In this document: positions 10,022 through 20,220 of the stretch, piece by piece
Numbering within the stretch: position 1 is the stretch's first letter
Layout of the letters: each line of letters begins with the position of its first letter
DNA from: Mycobacterium sp. AT1
GTDB taxonomy: Bacteria > Actinomycetota > Actinomycetes > Mycobacteriales > Mycobacteriaceae
Reading direction: 5' to 3'
Length of the DNA: 64,000 bases
Assembly: GCF_002043095.1 (NCBI RefSeq)
Contig: NZ_MVOC01000022.1
Span: forward strand, 79,866 to 143,865
The notes under the pieces: model-generated
Told to the model about the DNA's origin: nothing
The model's input: only the letters and a program-made list of their open reading frames with translations
Database searches by the model: none
Position numbers and translations under genes: made by a program

Positions 10022-12013
10022 ATGACCCTCGAGAGTTTTACGACCGTCCTGGTCGCCAATCGCGGCGAGATCGCCGTGCGCGTCATTCGCACCCTGCGGG
10101 CCATGGGAATTCGCTCCGTGGCCGTCTACAGCGACGCCGACGCCGCGGCGCGCCACGTCGCCGAGGCCGACGTCGCGGTTCGGCTCGGCCCGGCACCCGC
10201 CCGGCAGAGCTATCTCGACATCGCGGCGGTGGTGCGGGCCGCTCAGCGCACCGGCGCCCAAGCCGTCCACCCCGGATACGGATTCCTCTCGGAGAACGCC
10301 GAATTCGCCGCCGCACTCGGGGCGGCGGGCATCGCGTTCATCGGGCCGCCGGTCGGCGCGATCCAGACCATGGGCGACAAGATCGCCGCCAAGGCTGCGG
10401 TCTCGAAGTTTGGCGTGCCCGTCGTCCCCGGCATCTCGCGACCCGGGCTGACCGACGAGGATCTGATCGCCGGTGCCGGTGACGTCGGATTCCCGGTCTT
10501 GGTCAAGCCGTCCGCGGGCGGTGGCGGCAAGGGCATGCGGGTGGTGCACGACGCGTCCGAATTGCCTGCCGCGCTGGTGTCCGCGCGGCGTGAGGCGGCG
10601 TCGGCGTTCGGTGACGACACCCTGTTCCTCGAGCGATTCGTGTTGAATCCCAGGCATATCGAGGTGCAGATAGTCGCCGACGGTGACGGCAACGTCGTCC
10701 ACTTCGGGGAGCGCGAGTGCAGCCTGCAACGGCGCCACCAGAAGGTGATCGAGGAGGCGCCGTCACCGCTGTTGGACGCGGCGACCAGGGCGCGCATCGG
10801 TGCGGCGGCGTGCGACACCGCCCGTAGCGTCGACTATTCGGGTGCAGGCACCGTCGAGTTCATCGTCTCCGCCGACCGGCCCGACGAGTTCTTCTTCATG
10901 GAGATGAACACCCGGCTGCAGGTCGAGCACCCCGTCACCGAACTCGTCACGGGTGTCGACCTCGTCGAGCTGCAGGTGTGCATCGCCGCGGGCGGCACGC
11001 TGCCGCTCGGTCAGGACGACGTGGTCATGACGGGGCATGCCGTCGAGGCCCGCGTGTACGCCGAGGACCCAGCCCGCGACTTCCTGCCGACCGGGGGAAC
11101 GGTGCTCGACGTTCTCGAATCATCCTCCGCGCGGATCGATTCGGGCATCCGGGCCGGCACTGTCGTCGGCAGCGACTACGACCCGATGCTCGCGAAGGTC
11201 ATCACCTACGCCGAGGACCGTCCCGCCGCACTCGCCGCGTTGGACAAGGCGCTGGCCGAAACGGCGGTGCTCGGTGTGACCACGAACGTGGACTTCCTGC
11301 GCTTCCTGCTCGCGGATCCGGACGTGGCGGCCGGCCGGCTCGACACCGGTCTGCTCGACCGGCGGACACCCGACTACGTCGGCGTCGGGGCCACCGACGA
11401 CGAGTTCGTCGCCGCCGCGGCGTACCGCTGGCTGTCCCGCTGGCCGGCCGCACCGGGCGACCTGTGGGCGGTCCCGTCGGGTTGGCGCACCGGTGTCCGT
11501 GCGCCGACGACGATCCGGCTGCGGGCGGGCGGGCGTACCGAGCACGTGCACGTTTGCGGCACTCTGCAGCGGGCGACGGCCCGGATCGAGGAGGGCGAAA
11601 CCCGTTCGATGGCAGCAAGTCTCGACGGTCGCGTGCTCACCGTCACCCTGGACGGGTTGCGCTCGCAGTACGTGGTCGCGGCCTCGGACGGCGTGATCTG
11701 GCTGGCCGGCGGCGGGCGCACGGTTGCGGTCGAGGAGGTGCGCGAGGCGCCGGTGCGGGCCGACGCCGCACACGCGGGCGACGCCGAACTCGTCAGTCCC
11801 ATGCCGGGATCGGTTGTCGCGGTGGGAGTCGAGGACGGGGCGGCGGTCGCCGCGGGCGACGTCGTCGTCACCGTCGAGGCCATGAAGATGGAACATGCGC
11901 TGTCGGCACCAGTCGACGGCGTGGTCGAACTACTCGTCGCCGTCGGCGACCAAGTCAAGGTGGGCCAACCGATGGCCCGAATCACCGCAACCGTCGAAAG
12001 GCCCCAGACATGA
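10022..12013 (+). CDS. accA1: Biotin carboxylase/biotin carboxyl carrier subunit of acyl-CoA carboxylase
   Basis: A 663-residue alpha subunit that carboxylates its own biotin using ATP and bicarbonate. The biotin carboxylase N-domain starts [18 protein letters not shown], the ATP-grasp glycine loop is [13 protein letters not shown], and [15 protein letters not shown] follows. The C-terminal biotinyl domain carries [12 protein letters not shown] with the biotin Lys near residue 622. With AccD1 it forms the methylcrotonyl-CoA carboxylase of leucine degradation (known for the M. tuberculosis pair). The ATG at 10022 is the first good start after the accD1 stop; longer frames upstream overlap accD1. 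Its stop overlaps fadE19 by four bases. Confidence 0.94.
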   Translation: MTLESFTTVLVANRGEIAVRVIRTLRAMGIRSVAVYSDADAAARHVAEADVAVRLGPAPARQSYLDIAAVVRAAQRTGAQAVHPGYGFLSENAEFAAALGAAGIAFIGPPVGAIQTMGDKIAAKAAVSKFGVPVVPGISRPGLTDEDLIAGAGDVGFPVLVKPSAGGGGKGMRVVHDASELPAALVSARREAASAFGDDTLFLERFVLNPRHIEVQIVADGDGNVVHFGERECSLQRRHQKVIEEAPSPLLDAATRARIGAAACDTARSVDYSGAGTVEFIVSADRPDEFFFMEMNTRLQVEHPVTELVTGVDLVELQVCIAAGGTLPLGQDDVVMTGHAVEARVYAEDPARDFLPTGGTVLDVLESSSARIDSGIRAGTVVGSDYDPMLAKVITYAEDRPAALAALDKALAETAVLGVTTNVDFLRFLLADPDVAAGRLDTGLLDRRTPDYVGVGATDDEFVAAAAYRWLSRWPAAPGDLWAVPSGWRTGVRAPTTIRLRAGGRTEHVHVCGTLQRATARIEEGETRSMAASLDGRVLTVTLDGLRSQYVVAASDGVIWLAGGGRTVAVEEVREAPVRADAAHAGDAELVSPMPGSVVAVGVEDGAAVAAGDVVVTVEAMKMEHALSAPVDGVVELLVAVGDQVKVGQPMARITATVERPQT

Positions 12014-13170
12014 GCGAATTCTTGTCCACCGGAACACTTCCGGATCACTACGAGCAGCTGGCCAAGACGGTCCGCGACTTCGCGCGCACCGTCGTCGCCC
12101 CCGTGTCGGCAAAGCACGACAAGGAGCACTCGTTCCCCTACGAGGTCGTCGCGGGCATGGCCGACATGGGCCTGTTCGGGCTGCCGTTCCCCGAGGAATA
12201 CGGCGGCATGGGCGGCGACTACTTCGCCCTGTGTCTGGCACTGGAGGAACTCGGAAAGGTCGACCAGAGCGTCGCGATCACGCTCGAGGCCGGGGTGTCG
12301 CTCGGCGCGATGCCGGTGTACCGCTTCGGAAACGACGCACAAAGGCAGGAATGGCTGCCGCTGTTGGCATCCGGCAAGGCGCTCGGCGCGTTCGGCCTGA
12401 CTGAGGCGGGCGGTGGCACCGATGCGGGGGCCACCAAGACCACCGCGAAGCTGGACGACGGTCACTGGGTGATCAACGGCTCCAAGCAGTTCATCACCAA
12501 TTCCGGAACCGACATCACCAAGCTGGTGACGGTCACCGCGGTCACCGGCGACGTCGACGGTCGCAAGCAGATCTCGTCGATCCTGGTACCGGTGCCCACC
12601 GAGGGTTTCACCGCCGAGCCCGCCTACGACAAGGTGGGCTGGAACGCCTCCGACACGCACCCGCTGAGCTTCGACGCCGTCCGCGTTCCGCAGGAGAACC
12701 TGCTGGGGGAGCAGGGCCGCGGGTACGCGAACTTCCTGCGCATCCTCGACGAGGGCCGCATCGCGATCGCCGCGCTGTCGGTGGGTGTCGCCCAAGGCTG
12801 CGTCGACGAATGCGTCAAGTACGCCAAGGAGCGGCAGGCGTTCGGCGCCGCGATCGGGACCTACCAGGCCATCGGGTTCAAGATCGCGCGCATGGAGGTG
12901 CGCGCCCACGTTGCCCGCACCGCCTACTACGACGCGGCCGCACTCATGTTGTCCGGCAAGCCCTTCAAGAAGGCCGCCGCGGTGGCCAAGCTCGTCGCCA
13001 GCGAGGCCGCGATGGACAACGCCCGCGACGCCACCCAGGTGTTCGGCGGCTACGGTTTCATGAACGAGTACCCCGTCGCGCGGCACTACCGGGACAGCAA
13101 GATCCTCGAGATCGGCGAGGGCACGACGGAGGTGCAGCTGATGCTGATCGCCCGCGAGGCGGGCCTGTGA
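12010..13170 (+). CDS. fadE19: Acyl-CoA dehydrogenase (isovaleryl/branched-chain type)
   Basis: A 386-residue flavoprotein that oxidises an acyl-CoA at the alpha-beta bond. The FAD-binding stretches are [15 protein letters not shown] and the [21 protein letters not shown] region; the C-terminal GEGTTEVQL carries the probable catalytic base. Its position, directly after the methylcrotonyl-CoA carboxylase subunits, suggests isovaleryl-CoA or 2-methylbutyryl-CoA as substrate. The ATGA overlap with accA1 indicates translational coupling. It corresponds to Rv2500c by order and sequence memory. Confidence 0.9.
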   Translation: MSEFLSTGTLPDHYEQLAKTVRDFARTVVAPVSAKHDKEHSFPYEVVAGMADMGLFGLPFPEEYGGMGGDYFALCLALEELGKVDQSVAITLEAGVSLGAMPVYRFGNDAQRQEWLPLLASGKALGAFGLTEAGGGTDAGATKTTAKLDDGHWVINGSKQFITNSGTDITKLVTVTAVTGDVDGRKQISSILVPVPTEGFTAEPAYDKVGWNASDTHPLSFDAVRVPQENLLGEQGRGYANFLRILDEGRIAIAALSVGVAQGCVDECVKYAKERQAFGAAIGTYQAIGFKIARMEVRAHVARTAYYDAAALMLSGKPFKKAAAVAKLVASEAAMDNARDATQVFGGYGFMNEYPVARHYRDSKILEIGEGTTEVQLMLIAREAGL

Positions 13171-13667
13171 GCGACAAGCGCGTCGTCGTCCAGCGCGGGC
13201 TGTGGTTCGAAGAGTTCGAGACCGGCGTGTTGTATCAGCACCGGCCCGGGCGCACCATCACCGAGGCGGACAACGTCCTCTTCACCACGCTGACCATGAA
13301 CACCCAGGCGCTGCACCTCGACGCCGCGTTCGCCGACGCACAGCCGCCGTTCCACCAGCGGTTGGTCAACTCGATGTTCACGCTCTCCACCCTGGTGGGT
13401 CTGTCGGTCGCCCAGCTGACGCAGGGCACGATCGTCGGCAATCTCGGGTTCGGCGACGTGGCGTTCCCCAAGCCGCTGTTCCACGGCGACACCCTCTACG
13501 CGGAGAGCGAGGTCGTCGACAAGCGGGAGTCGAAGAGCCGCCCGGGGGAGGGCATCGTCACCTTCGCGCACACCGGACGCAACCAGCACGGTGACGTAGT
13601 CGCCACGGCGTCGCGAAAGACCATGGTGCGCAAGCGTCCTGCCGACGAGAACGTGGAGGAGTCCTGA
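13167..13667 (+). CDS. MaoC-like (R)-specific enoyl-CoA hydratase
   Basis: A 166-residue hot-dog-fold hydratase. It has the region TITEADNVLFTTLTMNTQALHLD (catalytic Asp/His environment) and FPKPLFHGDTLYAES. It corresponds to Rv2499c, which as I recall was shown to hydrate itaconyl-CoA-type substrates in partnership with the next gene product. Here it would hydrate a branched unsaturated dicarboxylyl-CoA. The GTG start overlaps the fadE19 stop (GTGA), and the stop overlaps the citE start (TGATG), placing it firmly in the operon. Confidence 0.87.
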   Translation: MSDKRVVVQRGLWFEEFETGVLYQHRPGRTITEADNVLFTTLTMNTQALHLDAAFADAQPPFHQRLVNSMFTLSTLVGLSVAQLTQGTIVGNLGFGDVAFPKPLFHGDTLYAESEVVDKRESKSRPGEGIVTFAHTGRNQHGDVVATASRKTMVRKRPADENVEES

Positions 13668-14479
13668 TGCGCCTCGGTGACAACGGGCCCGGGTGGCTGT
13701 TCTGCCCGGCCGATCGGCCAGAACGCTTCGCCAAGGCCGCCGCGGCCGCCGACGTCGTGATTCTCGATCTGGAGGACGGCGTCGCCGCACACGACCGTGA
13801 GGCTGCCCGGGCGGCGCTGCTGGCGACCCGCCTCGATCCCGCCCGCACCGTCGTGCGGGTCAACCCCGTCGGGACCCCCGACCACCAGCGCGACCTCGAC
13901 GCGCTGCTGTCGACCGAGTACACCACGGTGATGCTCGCCAAGACCGAGACCGCCGATCAGGTGCGGTCGCTGGCGCCGCTGGACGTCGTCGTGCTCGTGG
14001 AGACTCCGCTGGGGGCGCTCGCGGTATCCGAGACGGCGCGGGTCGACAACACCGTCGCCGTGATGTGGGGCGCCGAGGACCTCTTCGCCGTACTTGGTGG
14101 CACGTCGAACCGCCACGCCGACGGGAGCTACCGCGACGTCGCCACCCACGTTCGCTCCCAATGCCTTCTGGCCGCCAAGGCGTACGGCAAGATGGCGCTG
14201 GATTCGGTCTACCTCGACATCGGTGACCTCGACGGGTTGCGTGCCGAGACCGAAGACGCCGTCGCCGTCGGGTTCGACGCAAAGGTGGCGATCCACCCGA
14301 CGCAGGTCGCGGTGATCAGAGCCGGTTACACGCCGACCGACGACCAGGTGCGCTGGGCGCGAACAGTTTTGGACGTCTCCCGTTCGGAGCGCGGCGTCTT
14401 CCAGTTCGACGGTCAGATGGTGGACATGCCGGTGCTGCGGCGCGCACGGCGCATCGTGGCGCTCGCGCCGAGAGACTGA
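13667..14479 (+). CDS. citE: CitE-like beta-hydroxyacyl-CoA lyase
   Basis: A 270-residue TIM-barrel lyase of the HpcH/HpaI-CitE family. Signatures are VVILDLEDGVAAHD, VVRVNPVGTPDH, VVLVETPLGAL and VMWGAEDLFAVLGGTS. It lacks the other citrate lyase subunits. The M. tuberculosis homologue Rv2498c has been described as a lyase acting on citramalyl-CoA and HMG-CoA, linking itaconate disposal and leucine catabolism. That fits its place behind the methylcrotonyl-CoA carboxylase genes. The start overlaps the previous stop by one base. Its stop is 5 bases from the end of the convergent enoyl-CoA hydratase gene. Confidence 0.9.
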   Translation: MRLGDNGPGWLFCPADRPERFAKAAAAADVVILDLEDGVAAHDREAARAALLATRLDPARTVVRVNPVGTPDHQRDLDALLSTEYTTVMLAKTETADQVRSLAPLDVVVLVETPLGALAVSETARVDNTVAVMWGAEDLFAVLGGTSNRHADGSYRDVATHVRSQCLLAAKAYGKMALDSVYLDIGDLDGLRAETEDAVAVGFDAKVAIHPTQVAVIRAGYTPTDDQVRWARTVLDVSRSERGVFQFDGQMVDMPVLRRARRIVALAPRD

Positions 14480-14484
14480 GCGCG

Positions 14485-15237
14485 CTACTTGCGCTTCGCG
14501 GCGGCCAATCTCGCTGCGAACTCCGGTGATTCGATCGACGTCGCCTGCGGACCGATCTCGACGTCGACCGCGACGCGGTGCTGCTCGGAGTCGAGGAACC
14601 CCGGGTTCGCCGTCGCGCGCATCGACGCCTTGGTGGCGATGACGACGTCGCGAGGGGCGGCCGCGGGCCCCGCCGCCAGTTCACGCGCCGCGGCGACTGG
14701 GTCGTCGGCGACCCGCAGGGCGAGCCCGTACTGCACCGACGCCTCCGCGTCGAACCGCATGCCGAACAGCAGGGACGCCCGCGCCACCTGCGGCCCGACG
14801 GCGCGTTGAAGCATCCACGTCGCGCCACCACCCGGATGGATGCCGAGTTTCTGGAAACGTGGGTCGTACATGGCGGCTGGGCCGGAAATCCGGACGTCGG
14901 CGGCCAGCGCCAAGTTCAGGCCGGCACCCACAGCGGCGCCGTTGACCGCGGCGATGGTCGGCAACGAGCAATTCGCCACGGCGAGGAAACCGTCGTAGAT
15001 CACCCGAAGGCCGTCCTCGGCGGCGGCGCCCAGCGCCGTCAGGTTCGCTCCCGCGCAGAACGCCTTGCCGGCGCCAGTCACGATCACCGCGTGAACGCCA
15101 GGGTCGGCCTCGGCGGCGTCGACCGCCGCCCGCAGCGCCGCGGAGATCTCGGCGGTGACCGCGTTGCGGCGGTCGGGATCGTTGACGGTGATGAGCGCAA
15201 CGCGGTCCTCGACCTGCGTCAGTACGAGATCGGACAC
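14485..15237 (-). CDS. Enoyl-CoA hydratase/isomerase family protein
   Basis: A 250-residue crotonase-fold protein. It has [12 protein letters not shown] near the N-terminus, the oxyanion-hole segments [11 protein letters not shown] and [18 protein letters not shown], and the [18 protein letters not shown] helix typical of mycobacterial EchA proteins. Whether it is a hydratase or has another crotonase activity cannot be decided, because the second catalytic acid is not obvious. The GTG at 15235-15237 is chosen because a longer frame begins with an Arg/Ser-rich stretch antisense to the next gene. It is convergent with citE. Confidence 0.87.
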   Translation of the reverse strand: MSDLVLTQVEDRVALITVNDPDRRNAVTAEISAALRAAVDAAEADPGVHAVIVTGAGKAFCAGANLTALGAAAEDGLRVIYDGFLAVANCSLPTIAAVNGAAVGAGLNLALAADVRISGPAAMYDPRFQKLGIHPGGGATWMLQRAVGPQVARASLLFGMRFDAEASVQYGLALRVADDPVAAARELAAGPAAAPRDVVIATKASMRATANPGFLDSEQHRVAVDVEIGPQATSIESPEFAARLAAAKRK

Positions 15238-15333
15238 GGGTCGACAGTAGTGGATCGGCGGTACGCCTGGTGGCATGCGTACGCTCGAGGTGAGCCGTCT
15301 CGCGCCGCCCGACGGTCCTTCTTCAATCGAAGG

Positions 15334-15855
15334 ATGGCACTCGATGGCCCGAACCACTCGCACGTCGACGGCCGTGGCGTGACCACGGCTCGTCGCACCG
15401 CGAGTCCCGTGCGCCTGATGCTGCGCGAGCAACTCGGGCAGCGGGTCGACGGCGCGTGGTGGCCACACACCAATCGGTTGGCCACCGAGTTGCCCGAGTT
15501 GGTCGGCGTCCTCAGTGGGCGTCTCGGTGAGGTGGTCGACATCTCGGTCAACTGGTCGCTGTCGGAGAACCTGCCCGACCTGAATTCACGGCACTGGCAG
15601 AACAAGCATCAGCACCTGATGGCCATCACCGGTCGCGACGCCAGCGCCAACCTCCTGGTCATCCCCAGCCTGACTCCGGGCAGCTTGGCCGGACTGCTGC
15701 TGCGAATCGCGGCGGGGTTGCCCCTGACCGAAGCGCATCGGGACACCCCGCTGTTTCGCACCGCGACCGAGATCGTCGACGCGGCACGGGGTGACGGTGG
15801 TCTGCTTCCTCCGCAGGCTCCCGTTGCGAAAGCGCGCGGAAGACGCGCGACGTAA
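15334..15855 (+). CDS. DUF5994 family protein
   Basis: A 173-residue protein with the signature [20 protein letters not shown] and an [12 protein letters not shown] block, which I recognise as the actinobacterial DUF5994 family. Members are soluble and of unknown function. The ATG at 15334 is the first Met after the divergent hydratase promoter region; a GTG 15 codons later (gtgaccacg) is an alternative. The C-terminus is basic and probably disordered. No link to the neighbouring catabolic genes is evident. Confidence 0.7.
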   Translation: MALDGPNHSHVDGRGVTTARRTASPVRLMLREQLGQRVDGAWWPHTNRLATELPELVGVLSGRLGEVVDISVNWSLSENLPDLNSRHWQNKHQHLMAITGRDASANLLVIPSLTPGSLAGLLLRIAAGLPLTEAHRDTPLFRTATEIVDAARGDGGLLPPQAPVAKARGRRAT

Positions 15856-16115
15856 GAGCGCGTAACCGCACCTTTAAACGACCTCCGGGCACGACGGGCG
15901 GTGTCCAGAGCCGGACAGCCCCTACGGCGATCGCCGGTCGCATCGCGACCTGCGCCGCTCCGGCCTGACTCTCCCCACTGTCCATCTTGGGAGGGAGAAA
16001 TCTCCCGTTGAGGTGACGCGCATGGCAACGGCAGTGCCGAGACTTGGATCACAGCTACAGGCTGCTGCCGGGTGTCATCACAGTCCGGCGCAGATCGTCA
16101 CGAAACAGGAGTGCC
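15856..16115. promoter_or_regulatory. Leader/promoter region of the P450 operon
   Basis: A 260-base gap. It contains a 14-base palindrome, GGGAGAAATCTCCC (15993-16006), then GTGACGCG (16013-16020), an octamer also found on the opposite strand at 22950-22957 beside the LuxR gene. AGGAG (16107-16111) precedes the P450 ATG. These are candidate regulator sites only; no clear -35/-10 pair was identified. Confidence 0.4.
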
Positions 16116-17438
16116 ATGACCACCACCGAGGCCATCGGGATCAAGCCCATACCCGACGAGGTTGCTCGCCAGATCGTCCTGCCGGAAGGCCACGGCGATG
16201 ACGATGCGCTCTTCGAGGCCTACCGCTGGCTGCGTGAGAACAATCCACTCGGCAAGGCCCATGTCGAGGGCTACGACCCGCTGTGGCTGGTCAGCAAGCA
16301 TGCCGACATCATGGAGATCGAGCGCCAACCGCAGATCTTCTCAAACGGCGGGGGCGAGGCCGTCGGGACGCACAACCCGATCCTCACCAACCAGGCAGGC
16401 GACGAGTTCACCAAGACCCTGACCGGCGGCAGCCTGCGCGTCATGGAAGCGATGCCATACCTGGATCCGCCCGAGCACACGACCGTGAAAGACATTGCGG
16501 TGGATTGGTTCCGCCCGAGCAACCTCAAGAAATGGGAAGACCGGATCCGGGTGCTCGCCCGGGAATCCGTCGAGCGGCTGACCCAGACCGATGGCAGGTT
16601 GGACTTCGTCAAGGACTTCGCGGTCTACTACCCGCTGCACGTGATCATGAGCCTCTTCGGCGTACCGGCCGAGGACGAGCCGCGGATGATGAAGCTGACG
16701 CAGGACCTCTTCGGTGCACCGGATCCCGACCTGGCGCGTGAAGACGTCGAGCCGCTGTCGCCGGAAGCCGCCGCGCAGCAGTGGGCAGCGGCAGTGCAGG
16801 ACTTCTACGCCTACTTCGACACTCTCGTCGAGGACTGCCGGGCGAACCCGCGCGACGACCTCGCCTCCCTCATCGCCAATGCGCGCCAGGAAGACGGTGA
16901 GTTCTTCCCCAAGATCACCGCCTACGGCTACTTCATCACCATCGCCACCGCCGGCCACGACACCACGTCGAGCTCGATCTCCGGCGGCTTCCTGGAGCTG
17001 GCTCGCAATCCCGAGGCCTTGGCACGGGTACAGGCTGAGCCCGAACTGATTTCGGGTCTGGTGAGCGAGGCACTGCGGTGGGCATCTCCGGTCAAGCACT
17101 TCATGCGCCAGGCGATGACCGACTACACGCTGAACGGCCGCGAGATCAAGGCCGGCGACCGCCTCATGCTGCTCTACCAATCGGGCAACCGGGACGCCGA
17201 CGTCTTCGATGACCCCGACACCTTCGACATCGGGCGCAAGCCCAACAAGCAGATCGCGTTCGGCTACGGGCCGCACATGTGCCTCGGCCAGCACCTCGCC
17301 AAGTTGGAGATGAAGATCCTCTACGAAGAGCTGCTGCCACACGTCAAGTCGGTGGAGCTGGCCGGTGATGTCAAGGTGATCCAGACCAATTTCGTTGGCG
17401 GACTGAAGAATCTGCCGGTCAAGCTGGAGTTTGCGTGA
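16116..17438 (+). CDS. Cytochrome P450, CYP108 (P450terp/P450cym-like)
   Basis: A 440-residue soluble bacterial P450. Conserved elements are the I-helix TAGHDTTSS, the ExxR motif EALRW, and the heme loop [13 protein letters not shown] with the thiolate Cys near residue 389. The N-terminal [20 protein letters not shown] and the C-terminal [15 protein letters not shown] closely match, from memory, CYP108A1 (P450terp), which oxidises the C7 methyl of alpha-terpineol. A Rhodococcus CYP108 (CYP108N12) oxidises p-cymene. Genes for its reductase, ferredoxin and two downstream dehydrogenases follow, so it likely hydroxylates a methyl group of a monoterpene such as p-cymene. The ATG at 16116 has AGGAG five bases upstream. 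Confidence 0.9.
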   Translation: MTTTEAIGIKPIPDEVARQIVLPEGHGDDDALFEAYRWLRENNPLGKAHVEGYDPLWLVSKHADIMEIERQPQIFSNGGGEAVGTHNPILTNQAGDEFTKTLTGGSLRVMEAMPYLDPPEHTTVKDIAVDWFRPSNLKKWEDRIRVLARESVERLTQTDGRLDFVKDFAVYYPLHVIMSLFGVPAEDEPRMMKLTQDLFGAPDPDLAREDVEPLSPEAAAQQWAAAVQDFYAYFDTLVEDCRANPRDDLASLIANARQEDGEFFPKITAYGYFITIATAGHDTTSSSISGGFLELARNPEALARVQAEPELISGLVSEALRWASPVKHFMRQAMTDYTLNGREIKAGDRLMLLYQSGNRDADVFDDPDTFDIGRKPNKQIAFGYGPHMCLGQHLAKLEMKILYEELLPHVKSVELAGDVKVIQTNFVGGLKNLPVKLEFA

Positions 17439-18658
17439 CACACGCGACGGTCATCGTCGGTGCCGGGCATGCAGGCGCCAACCTGGTGGGGTTGCTCCGG
17501 CAGGAGCGCTACGACGGCGACATCGTCATGCTCGGTGCCGAACCGCATCTGCCGTATCACCGTCCGCCACTGTCGAAGAAGTTCTTCTCCGACGAGTGCC
17601 GACAGCCGCTGCGCCCATTGGAGTTCTACGCCGAGCAGTCGGTCGAAATGCGACTGTCCACCGAGGTCTCGTTCATCGACAGGGCGGCACGGAAACTGCT
17701 GACCATCGGTGGTGAGGCCGTCGAGTACGAGACGTTGGTGTTGGCCACTGGTGCCGCACCCCGGCGACTAGTGGTCGAAGGATCAGGGCTGGAAGGCATA
17801 TTGGCCCTGCGAACCTTGGACGATGCCGCGCACCTGCGAGCCAGCTTGGCAGCAACCAAACGGCTGGCCATCGTCGGCGGCGGCTACATCGGGCTGGAAG
17901 TCGCCGCCGAGGCTCGGCGCCACGGTGTGGCGGTCACCGTGATCGAGCGGGAAGACCGTGTTCTGGCCAGAGTCGCGAGCCCGGAGTTCTCCGCAGCGTT
18001 GGCGGCACAGCATGCCGCACTCGGGACCGAGATCGTCACCTCTGCTGACGTGGCTGCATTCGCCGAGGGCGCCCCGGGTCGCGTGGGTGCCGTCGTGCTG
18101 GCCAACGGCGACGCGATCACCTGTGACGCCGTGCTGGTCGGGGTCGGCGCCGTGCCCCGTGACGAGCTGGCGCAGGCGGCCGGGATCGATTGTGAGGGAG
18201 GCATTCTGGTCGACGAGACCGCGCGAACCAGTGATCCGCACGTCTTCGCAATCGGTGACGTCACCCGTCGCCCATTGACCGGCCAATCAGGCCGGATTCG
18301 CTTGGAAAGCATCCCGAGCGCAATCGAACAAGCCAGACAGGTGGCCGCCGCGATCACCGGTACGGCTGCGCCGACACCCGAGGTGCCGTGGTTCTGGTCA
18401 GATCAGTTCGACCTGAAACTGAAGATCGCCGGCCTGGTGCAACCATGCCGGGAGGCGATTCTGCGCGGCGATCCAACCACGGGAAAGTTCGCGTTCTTCC
18501 ATCTCAGCTCGGACAACGTGGTCGAAGCGGTCGAAACATCAAATGCTCCTGCCCTTTTCATGGCGGGGAAGAAGATGATTGGTCAACGTGCCCGCGTCGA
18601 CCCGGCACTGCTCGTCGACGACGCGGTCGACCTTCGTACGTGCGTGACAGCTCACTGA
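17435..18658 (+). CDS. NAD(P)H ferredoxin reductase (putidaredoxin reductase-like)
   Basis: A 407-residue FAD protein. It has an N-terminal dinucleotide fold [17 protein letters not shown], the [12 protein letters not shown] motif, a second NAD fold [17 protein letters not shown] (about residue 150), and FAIGDVT before a C-terminal reductase domain with [16 protein letters not shown]. This is the putidaredoxin-reductase class that passes electrons from NADH to a [2Fe-2S] ferredoxin. The GTG start overlaps the P450 stop (GTGA). It is likely the electron donor for the P450 and possibly for the Rieske dioxygenase, since no other reductase gene is present in the island. Confidence 0.92.
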   Translation: MTHATVIVGAGHAGANLVGLLRQERYDGDIVMLGAEPHLPYHRPPLSKKFFSDECRQPLRPLEFYAEQSVEMRLSTEVSFIDRAARKLLTIGGEAVEYETLVLATGAAPRRLVVEGSGLEGILALRTLDDAAHLRASLAATKRLAIVGGGYIGLEVAAEARRHGVAVTVIEREDRVLARVASPEFSAALAAQHAALGTEIVTSADVAAFAEGAPGRVGAVVLANGDAITCDAVLVGVGAVPRDELAQAAGIDCEGGILVDETARTSDPHVFAIGDVTRRPLTGQSGRIRLESIPSAIEQARQVAAAITGTAAPTPEVPWFWSDQFDLKLKIAGLVQPCREAILRGDPTTGKFAFFHLSSDNVVEAVETSNAPALFMAGKKMIGQRARVDPALLVDDAVDLRTCVTAH

Positions 18659-18676
18659 CAGCAAGGAGATACATCC

Positions 18677-18994
18677 GTGCCCAGCATTACCTATGTCCTG
18701 CCAGATGGCACCGAGTCCACGGTGGAGGTGCCGATCGGCCAGACCGTGATGGACGGCTCCGTGCGTAACAACCTGCCCGGCATCGTCGCCGAGTGCGGCG
18801 GTGGATGTTCATGCGCCACTTGCCATGTTCATCTCGACGAGAAATGGTCGGGTCTGTTCGACGCTCCGTCCGATGAGGAAGCCGAACTGCTCGAATGTAC
18901 CGACGATTACTGCTCGCAGTCGCGGCTGTCGTGCCAGCTGGTCGTGACGGCCGGCTGCGACGGAATGCGCTTGAGCGTTCCCGAGGGCAACTGA
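18677..18994 (+). CDS. [2Fe-2S] ferredoxin (terpredoxin/cymredoxin-like)
   Basis: A 105-residue adrenodoxin/putidaredoxin-type ferredoxin. The cluster Cys are C40, C46, C49 and C86, in ECGGGCSCATCHV and SRLSCQLVV, the same spacing as putidaredoxin. It would carry single electrons from the upstream reductase to the P450. GTG at 18677 is preceded by AAGGAG; no better start exists. It lies 18 bases after the reductase gene and 70 bases before the alcohol dehydrogenase gene, in the same operon. Confidence 0.93.
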   Translation: MPSITYVLPDGTESTVEVPIGQTVMDGSVRNNLPGIVAECGGGCSCATCHVHLDEKWSGLFDAPSDEEAELLECTDDYCSQSRLSCQLVVTAGCDGMRLSVPEGN

Positions 18995-19064
18995 CAACCG
19001 CAGCTGCGCAACGTCATTCCCCTTTCCCATCCAGATCACGAAACCCTGCTCGGAGGAGTCAGTC

Positions 19065-20168
19065 ATGTTGGTCCAGTCAGCCGTCGTCGACGAGGTCGGC
19101 GGCCCGTTCACCATCCGGACGGTCGACCTCGCCGAGCCTGGCCCGGGCGAGGTCCTGGTTCAGATCGCCGGTGTCGGCATCTGTCACACCGACATCGCCG
19201 TCAAGGAGGGGCACCTGCCCTTCCCCCTACCGGGTGTCCTAGGGCACGAAGGCAGCGGATCGGTGATCGCCGTGGGCGCCGGTGTCGAGAGGGTGGTGGT
19301 TGGCGACAAGGTGGCGCTGAGTTTCAACAGCTGTGGGAGTTGCCCACAGTGCGCGAAGGATGCTCCCGCCTATTGCCACGACTTCATGGCCTACAACTTC
19401 GGCGGCTCTCGTCCCGACGGCACAACGGGTGTCAGTGAATCCGGCCGGCAGGTCGGCGCCAACTTCTTCGGACAGTCCTCGCTGGCCACCCATGCCCTGG
19501 CCAATGAGCGCAACGTGGTCAAACTTCCCGACGACGCGCCGCTGAGCCTGGCCGGCCCGTTGGGCTGCGGTATCCAAACCGGTGCCGGTGCGGTGATGAA
19601 CTCCCTGGACGTCCCCGCGGGGGCATCACTGTTGATCGCGGGCGCCGGTCCGGTCGGCCTCGCAGCGGTGATGGCTGCCGCCGTACGCGATGCCGATCCG
19701 ATCATCGTGATCGAGCCACATGAAGGTCGCCGCGACGTCGCGTTGAGTCTTGGCGCCACGCACGTGATCGACCCCGCCGTCGCGCCGGTCGCCGACCAGG
19801 TGCGCGCGATCCTCGCCGGTGGTGTGGACTATGCGATCGACACCACCGCCGCCGTCCCGGTTCTCGAACAGCTGCTGCGCAGCCTCGGGGTCCGCGGATC
19901 GCTCGGACTGGTTGGGGTGCCCGCAAATCCGGAGGCCGCGTTGTCGATTGGCCTGATCCAGGCGCAGGTCGCGGGATTGACGGTTCGCGGAATCGTCGAA
20001 GGGGACGCAGATCCGCAGACGTTCATTCCCTACCTGCTCGACCTGCACCGCCAAGGCAGATTCCCGTTCGACAAGCTCGTCTCGACGATGCCGTTCGCCC
20101 AGATCAACGAGGCACTCGAGGCATTACATCGCGGCGAGGCCATCAAGGTCGTCCTCGTCAACGACTGA
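19065..20168 (+). CDS. Zinc-dependent aryl/allylic alcohol dehydrogenase
   Basis: A 367-residue MDR dehydrogenase resembling XylB-type benzyl alcohol dehydrogenases. Catalytic zinc ligands are in VGICHTD and LGHEGSGSVI; the structural zinc lobe is CGSCPQCAKDAPAYC; the nucleotide-binding fold is LLIAGAGPVGLAAV. It should oxidise the alcohol made by the P450 to an aldehyde (for p-cymene: cuminyl alcohol to cuminaldehyde) using NAD+. The ATG at 19065 follows CGGAGGAG. It sits between the ferredoxin and aldehyde dehydrogenase genes, as in the Pseudomonas terp operon. Confidence 0.9.
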   Translation: MLVQSAVVDEVGGPFTIRTVDLAEPGPGEVLVQIAGVGICHTDIAVKEGHLPFPLPGVLGHEGSGSVIAVGAGVERVVVGDKVALSFNSCGSCPQCAKDAPAYCHDFMAYNFGGSRPDGTTGVSESGRQVGANFFGQSSLATHALANERNVVKLPDDAPLSLAGPLGCGIQTGAGAVMNSLDVPAGASLLIAGAGPVGLAAVMAAAVRDADPIIVIEPHEGRRDVALSLGATHVIDPAVAPVADQVRAILAGGVDYAIDTTAAVPVLEQLLRSLGVRGSLGLVGVPANPEAALSIGLIQAQVAGLTVRGIVEGDADPQTFIPYLLDLHRQGRFPFDKLVSTMPFAQINEALEALHRGEAIKVVLVND

Positions 20169-20220
20169 TCGACAACGACGCCATCTGAGACGACATCTGA
20201 GACGACAGGGGACTCCCAAC

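Noticed and set aside
10978..12009. Long in-frame extension upstream of fadE19 overlapping accA1
   Set aside because: The about 340 extra residues are Arg/Gly-rich low complexity and lie in another frame of the well-supported accA1 gene. A normal ATG start with ATGA coupling exists at 12010.
11374..13086. A 570-codon minus-strand frame across accA1 and fadE19
   Set aside because: No family motif, biased composition, and fully antisense to two confident enzymes.
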